A stretch of DNA of 5,377 nt from Candidatus Methanolliviera sp. GoM_oil. Lineage in GTDB: Archaea > Halobacteriota > Methanoliparia > Methanoliparales > Methanoliparaceae. Below, piece after piece: positions 1 through 5,196 of the stretch. A model generated the notes under the pieces. The model did no database searches. It was not told the origin of the DNA and saw only the letters and a program-made list of their open reading frames with translations. Location of the stretch: contig CABGHG010000124.1 in the NCBI GenBank assembly GCA_902158735.1, positions 1 through 5,377 of the forward strand, given 5' to 3'. Position numbers and translations under genes: made by a program. Position 1 is the stretch's first letter, and each line of letters opens with the position of its first letter.

Positions 1-122
1 GTGGTCACTGTTTCAGTGAGACCCGAGCAGATCTTCTCTGTTTGTGGTGCGTAATCCGCCGCCTCTACCGCGCCCCCGGGAAATACATGTGCGCCCGCGG
101 CGAAGTTACTTTCGGTATGCCT
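1..122 (-). pseudogene. Nudix hydrolase-like fragment, N-terminally truncated, running off the left edge
   Basis: Reading the minus strand from 122 to 1 gives about 40 codons without a stop, containing the stretch NFAAGAHVFPGGAVEAAD. This resembles the FPGG-x-V-E/D-x-x-D segment of the NUDT19-like branch of Nudix hydrolases, where a long insertion separates FPGG from the REXXEEXG part, which would lie outside the window. An in-frame TAA (123-125) precedes it, and no ATG or TTG and no early GTG lies in this frame, so the usual 25-40 residue first strand region is missing. A separate frame has a good start, ATG at 130-132 after AGAGGA, but reads MTIKAYRK and stops at 106-108. The piece therefore looks like a gene start joined to a later part of a gene by deletion or frameshift. 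Its base content (about 59% GC by hand count over 1-110) is far above the next 50 bases (about 34%). Family assignment rests on one motif and is moderate; an assembly join is also possible. Confidence 0.5.
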
Positions 123-146
123 TTATTGTCATCGATAATCCTCTTG

Positions 147-440
147 TTATTGTTCTAACAGATCAAATTCCTTTAAGATCTTGATTATGCCCTCTTCATT
201 TTTATAAATTTTAACGTCTCTTTTTATACGATCTCCTTTTACTACACCAATTATCCTGCATCCATTTGAGAGCTCAACCACCGCAACAGCGTCTTTATCT
301 TTTTTTACCGCATAAGAGATTATTCTACCTCTTTCTGGGAGTTTTATCCTTTTCATCTCATTAGAGCCACAATACGGGCACGTATACTTTCTTTCTGGGT
401 AAAATATCCTTCCACAATGCTCGCAATATCCCCCATTCAT
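147..440 (-). CDS. DUF35 family zinc-ribbon/OB-fold protein, partner subunit of the adjacent thiolase-like protein
   Basis: This 97-residue protein starts with a rubredoxin-like zinc ribbon, CEHC at 6-9 and CPYC at 21-24, followed by a basic linker and a small beta-rich OB-like domain (about 35-90; GRIISYAV, VAVVELSNGCRIIGVV). That is the DUF35_N plus DUF35 OB layout. Known DUF35 proteins bind thiolase-superfamily enzymes: the archaeal acetoacetyl-CoA thiolase/HMG-CoA synthase complex, benzoylsuccinyl-CoA thiolase BbsAB, and the steroid side-chain aldolase Ltp2-ChsH2. The protein is shorter than most relatives because the N-terminal helix that usually precedes the zinc ribbon is absent; there is no room for it, since the thiolase-like gene stops four bases upstream. 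The ATG is supported by GAGGT (450-454) at good spacing inside the end of the upstream gene. It is probably translated coupled to that gene and acts as a structural or CoA-binding subunit in the cytoplasm. Confidence 0.88.
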   Translation of the reverse strand: MNGGYCEHCGRIFYPERKYTCPYCGSNEMKRIKLPERGRIISYAVKKDKDAVAVVELSNGCRIIGVVKGDRIKRDVKIYKNEEGIIKILKEFDLLEQ

Positions 441-443
441 CCT

Positions 444-454
444 ATCACGACCTC
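444..454 (-). promoter_or_regulatory. Shine-Dalgarno of the DUF35 gene, overlapping the thiolase-like stop
   Basis: On the minus strand the bases read GAGGTCGTGAT, close to the archaeal anti-16S complement GGAGGTGATC with one extra base. GAGGT ends nine bases before the ATG of the DUF35 gene, and the TGA stop of the thiolase-like gene lies within the site. This supports coupled translation of the two subunits and the chosen DUF35 start. Confidence 0.6.
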
Positions 455-1575
455 TTCAATATGCTGACGATCACATTATCACCAAATCCCCCAAAATTTA
501 CGCACAATCCAGTTTTTGCATCTTCTACCTGTCTTTTACCAGCTTTTCCTCTCAATTGTTCCACGATCTCGTATATCTGATATATTCCCGTTCCTCCTAC
601 CGGATGCCCCCTCGCTTTCAGCCCCCCCGACGTATTCACGGGAATCTCTCCGTCTATCTCAAAAATTCCGTCTTCGTATGCCTTTGCTATCTCCTCTCTC
701 TTGAAGAGACCGAGGTTCTCTATCTCGCAGATCTCGAGTATCGTGAACGCGTCGTGCAACTCCATCAGATCGATATCTTTAATTGATATCTTTGCCATCT
801 TCTTTGCCCGCTCAAATGCCATCTTGAGGGCTTTTAGATCCGTTAAATCTTCTCTCTGATAAACTGCATGCATATCCGTCGCTTGGCCAATGCCAGCCAC
901 TAAAATACCGTCTTTTTGGGTGTTGGAGGAGATAACAACCGATGCAGATCCGTCTGATATGGGACAGATGTCATACAACCTTAGAGGATCAACGACGATC
1001 GGAGAGTTGTTAATCTCTTCGATCGTTATCTTCTTTTGAAAATGGGCGATTGGATTTTTTGCGCCATTTCTATGATTCTTTAGCGATACCATCGATAGTT
1101 GGTCCCTCGTCAATCCTTCGTTCATATATAATCTGGTCAAGAGAGCTCCATATGTTGGAAGCGTAAAGTTATGAATTTTTTCAACGGGGTGAAGCATCTT
1201 TGCCAGGATTTCGGTACATTCCTCGGTGGAGACGGACGTCATCTTTTCTCCAGCTGTGACGAGAACAGAGTCATAGAAACCGGATATCACAGAGAAGAAG
1301 GCTGCCATAAAGCTTGCAGAGCCCGATGCTGGCCCATTCTCTATCCTCATCGCGGGTTTTCCTCTATATCCAAGCTCATCCGCTAAATACGTTGAGATAG
1401 ACCTCTTTCCGGTAAATTCCTCACTTGCCATATTTCCAACAAAAATGGCGTCTATTTCAACATTTCCGGCAGCGGAAACGGCATCTATAGAACTTTTTGC
1501 CATGAGATCGATCAGATTCTCATCTGAGACTCCACACTTCTCCGCGCCGATCCCAATTATATTGACATCTCTCAT
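445..1575 (-). CDS. Thiolase-superfamily protein (SCP2/archaeal thiolase type) lacking both catalytic cysteines
   Basis: This 376-residue protein is full length for the archaeal SCP2-type thiolase family (about 385). The fold signatures are all present: ENGPASGSAS at 79-88, where family enzymes have the nucleophile loop ENACASG; GEKMTSV at 109-115; DPLRLYDICPISDGSA at 196-211; ELHDAF at 272-277; a GGLKARGHPVGGTG block at 317-330; and NFGGFGDN at 360-367. The nucleophilic Cys position is Pro82, and the HDCF motif that carries the second, base cysteine is HDAF, with Ala276. His274 and His324 of the two histidine motifs remain. A Claisen condensation through an acyl-cysteine intermediate is therefore unlikely. 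Loss of both cysteines is known in the DUF35-partnered aldolase Ltp2, which additionally replaces the histidines with tyrosines. A CoA-thioester aldolase or other C-C lyase is plausible; substrate unknown. The ATG is the only in-frame start after the upstream TGA, with no close Shine-Dalgarno. It is encoded directly before the DUF35 partner. Confidence 0.87.
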   Translation of the reverse strand: MRDVNIIGIGAEKCGVSDENLIDLMAKSSIDAVSAAGNVEIDAIFVGNMASEEFTGKRSISTYLADELGYRGKPAMRIENGPASGSASFMAAFFSVISGFYDSVLVTAGEKMTSVSTEECTEILAKMLHPVEKIHNFTLPTYGALLTRLYMNEGLTRDQLSMVSLKNHRNGAKNPIAHFQKKITIEEINNSPIVVDPLRLYDICPISDGSASVVISSNTQKDGILVAGIGQATDMHAVYQREDLTDLKALKMAFERAKKMAKISIKDIDLMELHDAFTILEICEIENLGLFKREEIAKAYEDGIFEIDGEIPVNTSGGLKARGHPVGGTGIYQIYEIVEQLRGKAGKRQVEDAKTGLCVNFGGFGDNVIVSILKRS

Positions 1576-1627
1576 AATTTTTCTGAAGATGATCTCTTGT
1601 CCACCTTTTTCTCATATCCGCAAATTT

Positions 1628-1639
1628 CACATATTAAGG
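1628..1639 (-). promoter_or_regulatory. Possible TATA element for the thiolase-DUF35 operon
   Basis: The minus strand reads CCTTAATATGTG, an AT-rich TATA-like block about 55-60 bases before the thiolase-like ATG. A start of transcription about 25 bases downstream would leave a leader of roughly 30 bases that contains GGTGG, although that purine block is too far from the ATG to be a normal Shine-Dalgarno. It lies in the 111-base gap after the OB-NYN gene. The two genes could also be cotranscribed, since no clear terminator separates them. Confidence 0.35.
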
Positions 1640-1686
1640 TTCAAGAAATGAGATTCGGATCATCTATGGATATAGAACTTCTACAA

Positions 1687-2463
1687 TTACGCAAGAAATC
1701 TATCGTAAAGAACGACATTTGAACCAATTATATTAAAAGGCACCCTCCTCTTCTTGTCTTCAAGCCAAGAATAAATATCAACGTATTGCCTAAATGTGTC
1801 ATTGCTCACTATTTTTACGTCTCTTTCGTCAGCAAATTTCAGCAAAGCATCGTCAGCCTTTATCTGAGCAGGTGCCTGGATCACCTTTCCATCTTCAACC
1901 CATTTCTCAAATCTTTCTTTATCGATTTCCGATATGATGTGCCTCAGATTCGAATCAACGATAACTATGGGCGCGTAACCCCTTCTTTCCAACTCAATTT
2001 TAATCATCTCTATATTATCTATGTTTGGTTTCCCATCCTTTTTTGATGCCCATGCAACGTTGGATCCATCAACAAGAATTCTTTCCTTTTTATATTTTAT
2101 AGTTATCTCTGAGCCATACCTTTCATCACAATTTATTTGTGGATATACTTTATCATTGTAAGAATAGTTCTTTGCCAGTCCTTTTTTGATGAAGAGTACA
2201 TCATCTTTCTCAATATCGTTCACAAGAAAAGAGAATGTGCCCCAAAGATTTATTCTAATGTTGGTTTTATCATCAGCTTTGCGCCCAATGTCTCCTGCCG
2301 TCAATGAACCTACGCTCCATCTATCACCCTCTCTTATTTTAGTATCTATAGCAATCACTTTAGCACTGGTGTTCACAAAAAAAGTTTTCTCCTCGTCAAG
2401 ACCTAATTTTTCATGCACATCCTTTATGCAGGCGTCAATGACTTCTTTCTTTGCTCCAGCCAC
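1687..2463 (-). CDS. OB-fold plus NYN/Zc3h12a-like (PIN-fold) nuclease fusion protein
   Basis: This 258-residue protein has two parts. Residues about 25-120 look like an RPA/SSB-type OB fold: TAGDIGRKAD, then INLWGTFSFL, then DIEKDDVLFIKKG and a NYSYNDKVYPQIN strand pair. Residues about 126-256 match the Zc3h12a-like NYN ribonuclease domain: ILVDGSNVAW (129-138; Asp132, Asn135), IVIVDSNLR (166-174; Asp170), ADDALL (203-208; Asp204, Asp205), IVSNDTFRQY (218-227; Asp222) and a closing VPFNIIGSNVVLYDRFL strand. These match the Asp cluster of Regnase-type nucleases, except that the last Asp of the NDNYRD motif is Gln226. It is probably a metal-dependent RNA or structured nucleic acid nuclease with a binding domain in front; the substrate is unknown. 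The start is GTG (an in-frame TAA lies upstream) with no Shine-Dalgarno, and a TATA box about 27 bases before suggests a leaderless message. No clear functional tie to the neighbouring acyl-CoA genes is visible. Confidence 0.85.
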   Translation of the reverse strand: MAGAKKEVIDACIKDVHEKLGLDEEKTFFVNTSAKVIAIDTKIREGDRWSVGSLTAGDIGRKADDKTNIRINLWGTFSFLVNDIEKDDVLFIKKGLAKNYSYNDKVYPQINCDERYGSEITIKYKKERILVDGSNVAWASKKDGKPNIDNIEMIKIELERRGYAPIVIVDSNLRHIISEIDKERFEKWVEDGKVIQAPAQIKADDALLKFADERDVKIVSNDTFRQYVDIYSWLEDKKRRVPFNIIGSNVVLYDRFLA

Positions 2464-2483
2464 GATTTTTAACTGCCTGCCAG

Positions 2484-2497
2484 CTATAAATATTTAT
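2484..2497 (-). promoter_or_regulatory. TATA box for a leaderless OB-NYN nuclease transcript
   Basis: The minus strand reads ATAAATATTTATAG, a strong archaeal TATA-like element centred about 27 bases upstream of the GTG start of the nuclease gene. Archaeal transcription starts about 25 bases after the box centre, so the RNA should begin at or within a few bases of the GTG. The bases between hold no Shine-Dalgarno, which agrees with leaderless translation. Confidence 0.6.
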
Positions 2498-2543
2498 CGT
2501 TTTAGTTGCTGTATTGCACAATTATAATATAGCCTATTCATGA

Positions 2544-2754
2544 TTACATCCTTGGGACGAGAATAGAGAAAAATTAGAGACCGATGAGGGAAAGAATATC
2601 TGCAGAAATCGTATGTTAGCAGTTGAACGCGTGGCATGGCGATATGCAAAAGAATAGGGGCTTTATTCCCAACGAAGATTTAGAAAAAGAAGAATATAGC
2701 AAATATAAAATGTATAAGAAAAAATTTTATATATTAAACCTTTTACATAATTAA
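2544..2754 (+). pseudogene. Frameshifted remnant of an IS1182-like transposase C-terminus
   Basis: Two overlapping frames together resemble the end of an IS1182/DDE_Tnp_1-type transposase. The frame starting at 2544 gives DENREKLETDEGKNICRNR and then MLAVERV, which fits the family pattern KLxTxEGKxxYxxRxxTVEPVFG. It hits a stop at 2655-2657. The frame at 2620-2754 continues where the first loses similarity, with AWHGDMQKNRGF (fitting FGDMKxNRGFRRF), then LEKEEYSKYK and finally LNLLHN before TAA (2752-2754), where family members have LEKVxxEWxLxxxAHNL. A shift near 2628-2632 restores a single product of about 70 residues. Everything before 2544 is gone, with TGA at 2541-2543. The DDE aspartates lie outside the surviving part. 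The assignment rests on recognised motifs only, without alignment, so family level is tentative though decayed coding sequence is likely. Confidence 0.5.
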
Positions 2755-2814
2755 CCTTTTATAGCACTATAGCCAAATACCAAACTTTTTAAAGTAACAA
2801 TGTCATTTCATATT

Positions 2815-3081
2815 ATGGCACGTCCTATAACTATTGAACTCAAGAAAGATGTAACAATAGATGAACTTGACAAGAGAATTTAGGTCATTAGGGACAAAGA
2901 CCATTCAAAGAAGGAAGATATGTGTGAGTTTCTACAGTCAATAAAAGAGAATAATCCTGACAGAGAGATCATTCTCATTCTGGACAATTTTCCCCCTCAT
3001 CATGCAGCCGCCTGTGTCCTCTTACCACCATACTCTCCCGATCTAAATATTGAATCGGTCTGGAAGTCCATAAAAAAGTGA
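2815..3081 (+). pseudogene. Internally deleted IS630-family transposase remnant
   Basis: An ATG at 2815 opens MARPITIELKKDVTIDELDK, a typical IS630 N-terminus, and stops at an in-frame TAG (2881-2883). The same frame then reads VIRDKD, and jumps directly to C-terminal catalytic sequence: HSKKEDMCEFLQSIKE, NPDREIILILDNFPPHH (second DDE Asp in LDN at 2983-2985) and LLPPYSPDLNIESVWKSIKK, ending at TGA (3079-3081). IS630 transposases are about 340 residues; here the helix-turn-helix and first catalytic Asp are missing, probably deleted around 2900. A second small deletion joins PPHHAA to CVLLPPYSP, and LNPIE has become LNIE. A TATA-like ACTTTTTAAAG (2784-2794) sits just before the ATG. The element is certainly inactive. 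No convincing terminal inverted repeats were found, so the true ends are unknown. Confidence 0.85.
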
Positions 3082-3124
3082 GGAAGAAATTATGGTTGTA
3101 AAAGCAAAAATCCAAAAGTATATG

Positions 3125-3135
3125 TATTAAAAATA
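3125..3135 (+). promoter_or_regulatory. TATA-like element for the aldehyde dehydrogenase gene
   Basis: The bases TATTAAAAATA are centred 28 bases before the ATG of the aldehyde dehydrogenase gene, the spacing expected for a leaderless archaeal transcript. No Shine-Dalgarno lies at a proper distance. The element sits only about 45 bases after the stop of the IS630 remnant, so transposon-derived sequence may form part of this promoter. Confidence 0.45.
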
Positions 3136-3157
3136 GAATAAAAATATAGGCGATTAG

Positions 3158-4666
3158 ATGGTAAAGTATAAAGAAAAATTGGAAGAACAGAAGGTATTCA
3201 TCGATGGAGAATGGACGATGTCTTCTAAGGGGGATACCTACAGCATCATAAACCCCTCCACCGGAAAAACATTCGTAGAATGCCAGAAATGCGATGTTGG
3301 GGATGCAAAGCGCGCGATAGACGCAGCGAGAGATGCTTTCGACAACGGACCATGGCCGGAGATGTCCTTTGAGGCGAGAACAAAGATCTTCTATAAGGTA
3401 TCCGATATGATCGCGGAGAAGGCGTGGGAGATCAGCAAGTTGGATGCTTCATGTAACGGAGTTCCTGCGATGCAGCATGCCACAACGGTTATGGACATGG
3501 CACCACACTTCAAATACGTCTGTGAAAGGGCGAAAGAACTGGCGGAGCCGAAGGGGGTCACCGGAGAATTTCCGATGGATCAGACGGTTTGGCGAGAGCA
3601 AGATGGCGTTATAGCCATAATAACACCTTGGAATGTTCCATTCTGGCAGATGGCACTGAAATTACCCTCGGCCTTGATAAGCGGTAATACTGTGGTCTTT
3701 AAACCTGCGAGCCAGACTCCTATATCTGTTTTGGCGGTGGCTGGGATGTTTGAGGAGGCAGGCCTGCCAAAAGGGGCATTGAACGTGATAACGGGTCCGG
3801 GATCGGTGGTCGGCGCTGAGATGGCTAAAAGTGATAAGGTAGATCATATAGCCTTCACGGGTGAAACAGCAACAGGAAAGGGGATCGTTCAAAATGCGGC
3901 CGGAAATCTTAAGAAGGTGACATTGGAGCTTGGGGGAAAGTCTCCTAACATAATCTTTGGTGACATTCCTGTTGACGAGGCCGCAAAGCTGGCGGTGCTG
4001 GGTGTAGCCCTTGGAAATGGAGAGGAATGTTTTGCAGGCACAAGGGTTCTTGTAGAGGAGACGATATATGAGGCGGTCTGCAAAAAGACGGCGGAGATAT
4101 ACGGGTCGTTGGATGTAGGCAACGCACTATCCCTCAAGACGAAGATAGGCCCGCTCGTCACGGAAGAGCAGATGAAAAAGGTTCTCGGGTATATCGAGTC
4201 CGGAAAGGAGGAAGGTGCAACTCTCTTGTGCGGGGGAGGGAGGCTTCAGGAGGGAGAACTGAAGGATGGTTTCTTCGTTGCCCCCACCGTCTTTAGCAAC
4301 GTGTCCAATGATATGAAGATCGCGAGAGAGGAGATATTCGGCCCGGTCATCTCGATGATACCGTTCTCTACAGAGAAAGAGGCGATAGAAATCGCGAATG
4401 ATAGCATATATGGCCTTGCCGGCGGCGTCATGACCAATGATAGGGCGAAGGCGATCAGAGTCGCCAGAAAGATGAAGACGGGCAACGTATTCGTAAACAC
4501 GTGGCACGTGACGTCGTGGTATATGCCATTTGGGGGATACAAACAGAGCGGATGGGGAAGACTGGCTGGTGAGAGTGGTATAGAAGAGTTCACCCAAGTG
4601 AAGAGCATATACGCGGATTGGGGCGGGTTTACAAAATGGCTTTTGAAGACGTTGTTGTTGCATTGA
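3158..4666 (+). CDS. NAD(P)-dependent aldehyde dehydrogenase
   Basis: This 502-residue enzyme has the complete classical ALDH layout and should oxidise an aldehyde to a carboxylate in the cytoplasm. It shows FIDGEW (14-19), INPSTGK (31-37), TPWNVPF (156-162, oxyanion Asn159), FKPASQTP (181-188, Lys182), FTGETATG (233-240), LELGGKSPNII (256-266, general base Glu257), GNGEECFAGTR (286-296, nucleophile Cys291), EEIFGPV (391-397) and PFGGYKQSGWGR (457-468). All catalytic residues are present. Two variations concern cofactor contacts: KPAS in place of the usual KPAE or KPSE, and FTGE in place of FTGS. The C-terminus carries a short hydrophobic tail (about 488-502, ending in LLKTLLLH) beyond the usual family end. 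The ATG fits the family N-terminus (EQKVFIDGEW). The substrate cannot be told; betaine, lactaldehyde or long-chain aldehydes are equally open. The next gene starts within ten bases, on a Shine-Dalgarno overlapping this stop. Confidence 0.95.
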   Translation: MVKYKEKLEEQKVFIDGEWTMSSKGDTYSIINPSTGKTFVECQKCDVGDAKRAIDAARDAFDNGPWPEMSFEARTKIFYKVSDMIAEKAWEISKLDASCNGVPAMQHATTVMDMAPHFKYVCERAKELAEPKGVTGEFPMDQTVWREQDGVIAIITPWNVPFWQMALKLPSALISGNTVVFKPASQTPISVLAVAGMFEEAGLPKGALNVITGPGSVVGAEMAKSDKVDHIAFTGETATGKGIVQNAAGNLKKVTLELGGKSPNIIFGDIPVDEAAKLAVLGVALGNGEECFAGTRVLVEETIYEAVCKKTAEIYGSLDVGNALSLKTKIGPLVTEEQMKKVLGYIESGKEEGATLLCGGGRLQEGELKDGFFVAPTVFSNVSNDMKIAREEIFGPVISMIPFSTEKEAIEIANDSIYGLAGGVMTNDRAKAIRVARKMKTGNVFVNTWHVTSWYMPFGGYKQSGWGRLAGESGIEEFTQVKSIYADWGGFTKWLLKTLLLH

Positions 4667-4673
4667 GGTGATC
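4665..4673 (+). promoter_or_regulatory. Strong Shine-Dalgarno overlapping the aldehyde dehydrogenase stop
   Basis: GAGGTGATC is a nine-base match to the complement of the conserved archaeal 16S rRNA 3' end. It begins inside the TGA stop of the aldehyde dehydrogenase and ends two bases before the ATG of the next gene, with the GAGG core six bases from that ATG. It fixes that start and indicates that ribosomes finishing the dehydrogenase can begin the small gene. Confidence 0.8.
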
Positions 4674-4675
4674 GA

Positions 4676-5017
4676 ATGAGCAATAAAAATTTAAATTTGG
4701 TGGATAGGTTACCAGACCTCCTGAATGAGATAATGGGAGATGATCGCCTGTTGGGGATCTTGGATAAAGTTTTGAAGAATCAACCGTTGATGGACATCGT
4801 TGGCGGCGTGTATAAAGCGAGTCTGTTGCAGATGGCATTGCCGCCGATACTTCAAACGACTGTCTCGATTATAGAGGCAATTTTGCCGCCGGATGACGTG
4901 GGGTCACTCTTCGATAATATAGATAGTTTTCCGGAGGGGGACAAGATAATGGAGGAGATATGGCGCATAGTGGTCCTAGCATTCAACAATTTAGCGCCTT
5001 CTAAGGGGCTCGTTTGA
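4676..5017 (+). CDS. Small helical protein of unknown function, coupled to aldehyde dehydrogenase
   Basis: I do not recognise this 113-residue protein. It is leucine- and isoleucine-rich and acidic, and looks all-helical: an amphipathic N-terminal part (LVDRLPDLLNEIMGDDRLL, about 8-26), a second helix around 29-45, a more hydrophobic stretch around 48-70 (LLQMALPPIL then TVSIIEAIL) broken by prolines, and a last helix around 88-106 (MEEIWRIVVLAFNNL). No cysteine, histidine or metal motif, signal peptide or clear transmembrane span is present. It is very likely a real gene, given the strong Shine-Dalgarno, the stop-overlap coupling and codon use like the dehydrogenase. The tight link suggests a partner, scaffold or membrane-association factor of the dehydrogenase, but that is inference. 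A terminator follows directly, so it closes a two-gene operon. Confidence 0.8.
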   Translation: MSNKNLNLVDRLPDLLNEIMGDDRLLGILDKVLKNQPLMDIVGGVYKASLLQMALPPILQTTVSIIEAILPPDDVGSLFDNIDSFPEGDKIMEEIWRIVVLAFNNLAPSKGLV

Positions 5018-5018
5018 T

Positions 5019-5052
5019 GAGGTGACCTCTCAATCATTTTTTTAATTTTTTT
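5019..5052 (+). terminator. T-run terminator of the aldehyde dehydrogenase operon, preceded by a palindrome
   Basis: Two runs of seven T (5037-5043 and 5046-5052) separated by AA follow shortly after the stop of the small helical gene, the usual form of an archaeal intrinsic terminator. One base after the stop lies GAGGTGACCTC (5019-5029), a perfect palindrome around its centre base that could form a short GAGG/CCTC hairpin. Confidence 0.65.
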
Positions 5053-5114
5053 ATAAAGGGTTTCTATGGACCTTAGATTTTAAAAAAGATCCAATCTTCA
5101 TCAACTCTTATACT

Positions 5115-5149
5115 AAACCATAAATACAGCTATTCTAAAACCATAAATA
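5115..5149 (+). repeat. Direct repeat AAACCATAAATA, two copies, in the DUF98 gene promoter region
   Basis: The twelve-base sequence AAACCATAAATA occurs at 5115-5126 and again at 5138-5149, a 23-base period, i.e. about two helical turns. Each copy contains a TATA-like CATAAATA. They lie 48-82 bases before the DUF98 start and may be tandem TATA boxes or a pair of regulator sites on the same face of the helix. Confidence 0.55.
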
Positions 5150-5196
5150 GGTAGGTAACATCATTTAGCATCATCCAATACGGAGCTTAAAATAAA

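Larger units (their letters stand above)
2464..3157. other. Gene-free, AT-rich transposon graveyard between divergent genes
   Basis: This stretch of nearly 700 bases separates the minus-strand nuclease gene from the plus-strand aldehyde dehydrogenase. It contains the nuclease promoter at its left end, two decayed transposase pieces of different families, and the likely aldehyde dehydrogenase promoter at its right end. No intact coding sequence, tRNA or repeat array was seen. The segments 2755-2814 and 3082-3124 are AT-rich and otherwise featureless. Confidence 0.7.

Noticed and set aside
3..23. Hairpin with CACTG/CAGTG stem and TTT loop at the left edge
   Set aside because: The stem is only five perfect pairs and falls inside the Nudix-like coding frame, so chance is the simplest explanation.
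1663..1676. Small TCTAT-GGAT-ATAGA hairpin after the OB-NYN stop, considered as a terminator
   Set aside because: The stem is short and AT-only, and no T-run follows on the minus strand, so termination here is not supported.
2186..2527. Plus-strand open frame of 113 codons over the start of the OB-NYN gene
   Set aside because: It is the complement of a conserved OB-fold coding region and its promoter, and its translation has no family features.
2700..3157. Search for terminal inverted repeats or target duplications around the IS630 remnant
   Set aside because: Both flanks are AT-rich and show only short low-complexity matches; no pair of ends could be supported.
4127..4663. Long open frame of 178 codons on the minus strand inside the aldehyde dehydrogenase gene
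   Set aside because: It is antisense to a fully conserved dehydrogenase, its translation shows no recognisable motif, and such shadows are common opposite real genes.
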